NCBI GenBank assembly: GCA_017546125.1
Contig: JAFYXO010000027.1
Location: forward strand, 1-64,000
Direction: 5' to 3'
DNA length: 64,000 nucleotides
Origin: Bacteroidales bacterium
GTDB taxonomy: Bacteria > Bacteroidota > Bacteroidia > Bacteroidales > UBA932
Shown here: positions 61,406 through 64,000 of the stretch, one piece after another
How positions within the stretch are numbered: the stretch's first letter is position 1
Layout: each line of letters starts with the position of its first letter
Notes under the pieces: model-generated
What the model was told of the DNA's origin: nothing
The model's database searches: none
Seen by the model: only the letters and a program-made list of their open reading frames with translations
Translations under genes and position numbers: made by a program

Positions 61406-62807
61406 AGAATGTATCTATTATCTCTTTCACCTTTGTCACTTTCTCGTCAAGAAGCTCCTTAGAGGTAGCCTCACATAGGAATCGAAGGTATGGCTCTGTA
61501 TTTGATGGGCGGATATTGTACCACCAGTCAGGGAACTCCTCCCTGTATCCGTCGAAGTCCATAGAGAGTGTAGGTGTCTCCACCGAACGGAAGTAGTCAC
61601 GTACGCGGTTCATCGCACCAAGTTTGTCCTCTATCTTGAAATTGATCTCACCTGAGTTCTGATATTTCTCTATCTGCGAGATGAGGAAGGAGAATGATGC
61701 TCCCCTCTTCTTCATCTGTGCCACGATATCAAGCACGATAAGAGATGCCATGATACCACTGTCCGAGTAGTAGAAATCCTTAAAGTAGTAGTGACCGGCA
61801 AGCTCACCTCCGAACAGGCCGTCAAACTCTCTGAGCTTGGGGGCTGCAAACGCCCTACCGACCCTCCATGTATGGATCTCCCCACCCATAGGGGCGAGAT
61901 ATTCTCCCACAGCTTTGGAACTTCTGATATCCTGAATCACACCCTCTTTAAGATTAGGGGTGTTCATTAGGATCTCCCTGCGCTCTTTCACCGCCTCCGA
62001 TGAACCTATAGCCTCGAGGAAGAAGTGTCCGAGGAGGGCAATGATAAGATCAGGAGAGACGAATCTTGAGTTTTCGTCCACAAACATCACCCTATCTGCA
62101 TCTCCATCATAGATGACACCAATATCACACTTTTTCTCTGCCACCAGGCGGCGAAGATCCTCGGTGTTCTCCGGGATAAGTGGATTGGCTTCGTGGTTGG
62201 GGAATGTCCCGTCAAGTTCATCAAAGATATAGTGCAGCCTCTCCGAGCCCTCTCCAAGGAGGTCTTTGACCAATAGCCCCGCCATACCGTTTGAGATATC
62301 CACACCTATATTCAGATTTGAGTAATCTCCCAGATATCTCCTCTGGAACTCAAGATATTCACCTTTGATATCCATCTCCACCACTTTACCCTTCACAGGG
62401 GCAGGGGTACACTCCTTACCCTCTTTTATCCAACCTTCAATAGTACCAAGACCTGTATCATACCCTACAGGCAATGCATTTTCACGGGATACCTTCAGTC
62501 CGTTATATTCGCGTGGGTTGTGCGAAGCTGTAATCTGCACAGAGGCCTTGAAACCTTTGGCAGCTGTACCCCAATAGATCATAGGGGTAGTGGCAAGCCC
62601 TGCATCATAAACATCTGCACCGGCATCTGTGATACCTTTGAGCAGGTATTCGTGCATCTCGGGAGAGGACTCCCTCACATCCCGACCCACAAGAACTTTG
62701 TCTGCCCCTAACAGTCCGGGGAGAAAATAGCCCACTTTGTATACTGTCTCCTTGTCAAAATCGACATTGTAGACACCTCTGATATCGTATGCGTGAAATG
62801 CTCCCAT
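61404..62807 (-). CDS. manB: Phosphomannomutase/phosphoglucomutase
   Basis: A 467-residue alpha-D-phosphohexomutase that interconverts hexose 1- and 6-phosphates for nucleotide-sugar synthesis. All four motifs are visible: phosphoserine loop TASHNPREYNG (about 95), metal loop YDGDADRV (about 233), sugar loop GGELAGHYYF (about 325) and phosphate loop RPSNTEPYLR (about 430). The GGELAGH type is typical of bacterial PMM/PGM, so both mannose and glucose forms may be used. I take the ATG at 62807 (MGAFHAYDIRG); a GTG three codons upstream abuts the def stop. Third gene of ruvX-def-manB. Confidence 0.9.
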   Translation of the reverse strand: MGAFHAYDIRGVYNVDFDKETVYKVGYFLPGLLGADKVLVGRDVRESSPEMHEYLLKGITDAGADVYDAGLATTPMIYWGTAAKGFKASVQITASHNPREYNGLKVSRENALPVGYDTGLGTIEGWIKEGKECTPAPVKGKVVEMDIKGEYLEFQRRYLGDYSNLNIGVDISNGMAGLLVKDLLGEGSERLHYIFDELDGTFPNHEANPLIPENTEDLRRLVAEKKCDIGVIYDGDADRVMFVDENSRFVSPDLIIALLGHFFLEAIGSSEAVKERREILMNTPNLKEGVIQDIRSSKAVGEYLAPMGGEIHTWRVGRAFAAPKLREFDGLFGGELAGHYYFKDFYYSDSGIMASLIVLDIVAQMKKRGASFSFLISQIEKYQNSGEINFKIEDKLGAMNRVRDYFRSVETPTLSMDFDGYREEFPDWWYNIRPSNTEPYLRFLCEATSKELLDEKVTKVKEIIDTF

Positions 62808-62816
62808 AATGTTCAC

Positions 62817-63386
62817 TTATTTAGCTTTTTCCAATTTGATTTTATAGTGCGCCCCCACTTTACCTTTAGAGATATTGTGAAGTTTGCTGCTGATCATCTT
62901 TTTGCGGATAGGTGCAGCCTTGTCTACAAACATAACCCCTTTCAGGTGGTCAAGTTCGTGCTGCACCATCCTGGCTGCGAAGTCATCAAACTCCTCCACA
63001 TGCTTTACAAACTCCCTGTCGTAATACTCCACTTTTATCCTCTTAGGACGGATGATGTCGCAGTTGATATCCGGGATGCTCAAGCACCCTTCGCTGTATG
63101 TGGAGGTCTCTTCACTCTCCTCCAACACCACAGGATTGATCATCACCCTGAAGAAATCTTTAAGATAGTGGTATGTGTCTGCGATATCCCTTCCGTCCAC
63201 CATCACACACTGGATATCCTTACCCACTTGAGGTGCTGCCAGACCCACACCCTCTGCATTTTTCATGGTGTCGAACATATCATCAATGAATTTGCCCAAC
63301 GCCTCTCTGTCCACACTCTCTACATCGATCTCTTTAGCTTTGGCCCTCAATACATCTGAGCCGAATACATAAATTGGTAGTATCAT
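62817..63386 (-). CDS. def: Peptide deformylase
   Basis: A 189-residue iron/zinc hydrolase that removes the formyl group from new proteins. The three family motifs are present: GLAAPQVG (about 48-55), EGCLSIP (metal cysteine, about 98-104) and QHELDHLKG (HExxH, about 147-155). It lies 9 bases after ruvX, as in many Bacteroidota. Confidence 0.96.
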   Translation of the reverse strand: MILPIYVFGSDVLRAKAKEIDVESVDREALGKFIDDMFDTMKNAEGVGLAAPQVGKDIQCVMVDGRDIADTYHYLKDFFRVMINPVVLEESEETSTYSEGCLSIPDINCDIIRPKRIKVEYYDREFVKHVEEFDDFAARMVQHELDHLKGVMFVDKAAPIRKKMISSKLHNISKGKVGAHYKIKLEKAK

Positions 63387-63395
63387 ATCTTTCTC

Positions 63396-63809
63396 CTATT
63401 TTTTTCTATCCATAAATGTCTGCAAAATTATAGCTGCACTCACCTTGTCCACCGCCGCCTTGTCCCTCCGGTCCATCTTCTTCACACCGCTGTCTATCAG
63501 CGACTGGAATGCAAGGACTGAGGTGAACCTCTCATCCTCCAGCACGACAGGAATGTTCGGAAAAGCTTTCTTCAACTGCTTCAAAAACACATCCACATAT
63601 TGTGCCGCTTCTGATGGCTTATTGTCCATATTTACAGGATATCCCACTACAAACTTCTCCACTTCCTCACGAGAGGTGTAAGTTTTAAGGTAATTAATTA
63701 TATTTGCAGTCGGAACGGTCTCCAGTGGTGACGCAAAAATCATAAGTGGATCGCTCACAGCGACTCCCACCCTTTTTTTGCCATAATCTATCCCTATAAT
63801 CCGTTTCAT
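63396..63809 (-). CDS. ruvX: Pre-16S rRNA nuclease / Holliday junction resolvase YqgF
   Basis: A 137-residue YqgF/RuvX protein with an RNase H-like fold: IGIDYGKKRVGVAVSDPL at the start (catalytic aspartate), VVGYPVNMDNKPSE in the centre, ERFTSVLAFQSLIDSG and DRRDKAAVDKVSAAIILQ at the end. It processes the 5' end of 16S rRNA. A TAAATTTG -7 box (63814-63821) ends 4 bases before the ATG, so the mRNA should be leaderless. First gene of ruvX-def-manB. Confidence 0.94.
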   Translation of the reverse strand: MKRIIGIDYGKKRVGVAVSDPLMIFASPLETVPTANIINYLKTYTSREEVEKFVVGYPVNMDNKPSEAAQYVDVFLKQLKKAFPNIPVVLEDERFTSVLAFQSLIDSGVKKMDRRDKAAVDKVSAAIILQTFMDRKK

Positions 63810-63813
63810 AATG

Positions 63814-63821
63814 CAAATTTA
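63814..63821 (-). promoter_or_regulatory. Leaderless-type -7 box for ruvX
   Basis: TAAATTTG on the minus strand, 4 bases before the ruvX ATG. It lies in the 20-base gap shared with the divergent M23-type gene. Confidence 0.6.
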
Positions 63822-63829
63822 ACATTTTA

Positions 63830-64000
63830 ATGAAAAAGAAGAAGCTTACCAGGAGATATCGCTTCTCTATTATAGAGGACAACACCCATAAAGTTCGTTT
63901 TCAGTTCAAGGCGAGCAGGCTCACCACCATCATCGGCGGCGTAGTGGCTGTGCTGTTGCTGTTGGCTATCCTGTTGACAATCATCGCCTACACCCCACTC
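63830..64000 (+). CDS. N-terminus of a probable M23 family metallopeptidase (partial)
   Basis: Fifty-seven codons run off the right edge: a basic start (MKKKKLTRRYRFSIIEDNTH), then KVRFQF and one membrane segment (TIIGGVVAVLLLLAILLTII) ending AYTPL. This basic head plus anchor layout matches the N-terminus of Bacteroidota M23 peptidoglycan peptidases of the MepM type; the catalytic domain lies outside the window. The name rests on this resemblance only. It starts 20 bases from ruvX, divergent. Confidence 0.6.
   Translation, partial: MKKKKLTRRYRFSIIEDNTHKVRFQFKASRLTTIIGGVVAVLLLLAILLTIIAYTPL

Overview
The window reads as one contiguous piece of a chromosome from a member of the Bacteroidota, most likely order Bacteroidales. 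The signs are Bacteroidota-type promoters (TTTG, about 19 bases, then TAnnTTTG), TonB-dependent receptors with a CarboxypepD_reg-like front domain, DUF4249 and DUF4831 proteins, C10 cysteine proteases, Mfa/fimbrillin-like lipoproteins with FISUMP domains, and an S16 protein with a long Ala/Lys tail. The genus cannot be fixed by reading alone. No rRNA, tRNA, CRISPR array or intact insertion sequence was seen.

Layout. 1-642 has no convincing gene. 643-6029 (minus) holds a His-rich small protein, a TonB receptor and a TSUP exporter, which look like one metal or sulfur-compound operon, plus an ABC-F ATPase. 6098-10041 carries an S58 peptidase and an M16 peptidase. 10243-17975 is an accessory block: two tandem copies of a C10 protease plus DUF4249 lipoprotein couple, then a TonB receptor and a small beta-barrel. 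17972-21067 has an orphan rhaD-like aldolase, a PHP-type protein and a glycosyltransferase. 21362-24807 (minus) is an acyltransferase, DUF4831, pepD operon. 24927-28474 has a POT peptide transporter, a shortened LysR protein and a serine hydrolase. 28546-29629 is rpsF-rpsR-rplI. 29874-35472 (minus) is a patatin-barrel, MOP flippase, dut, murF operon. 35537-41794 is a cyclophilin followed by a complete RND efflux pump. 41989-43030 is rpsP-rimM. 43115-61325 is an apparently single 18-kb operon: DUF4384-like protein, WG-repeat caspase-like protease, beta-barrel, LRR/FISUMP lipoprotein and three very large fimbrillin-like/FISUMP lipoproteins, the last one broken by an in-frame TAG. 61404-63809 (minus) is ruvX, def, phosphohexomutase, and the start of an M23 peptidase gene runs off the right edge.

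How it fits together. Much of the window concerns the cell surface and peptide use: secreted proteases (C10, M16, S58), peptide uptake (POT), cytosolic dipeptidase (PepD), envelope building (MurF, flippase, acyltransferase, glycosyltransferase, patatin-barrel) and large surface lipoproteins. The two regions most worth attention are the caspase/FISUMP operon (43-61 kb) and the duplicated protease/DUF4249 couples (10-15 kb). Between genes there are also two promoter-plus-terminator units that look like small RNAs (one behind a near-perfect sigma-54 promoter), several palindromic elements, and a recurring pattern in which the -7 box sits 4-5 bases before the start codon, implying leaderless mRNAs.
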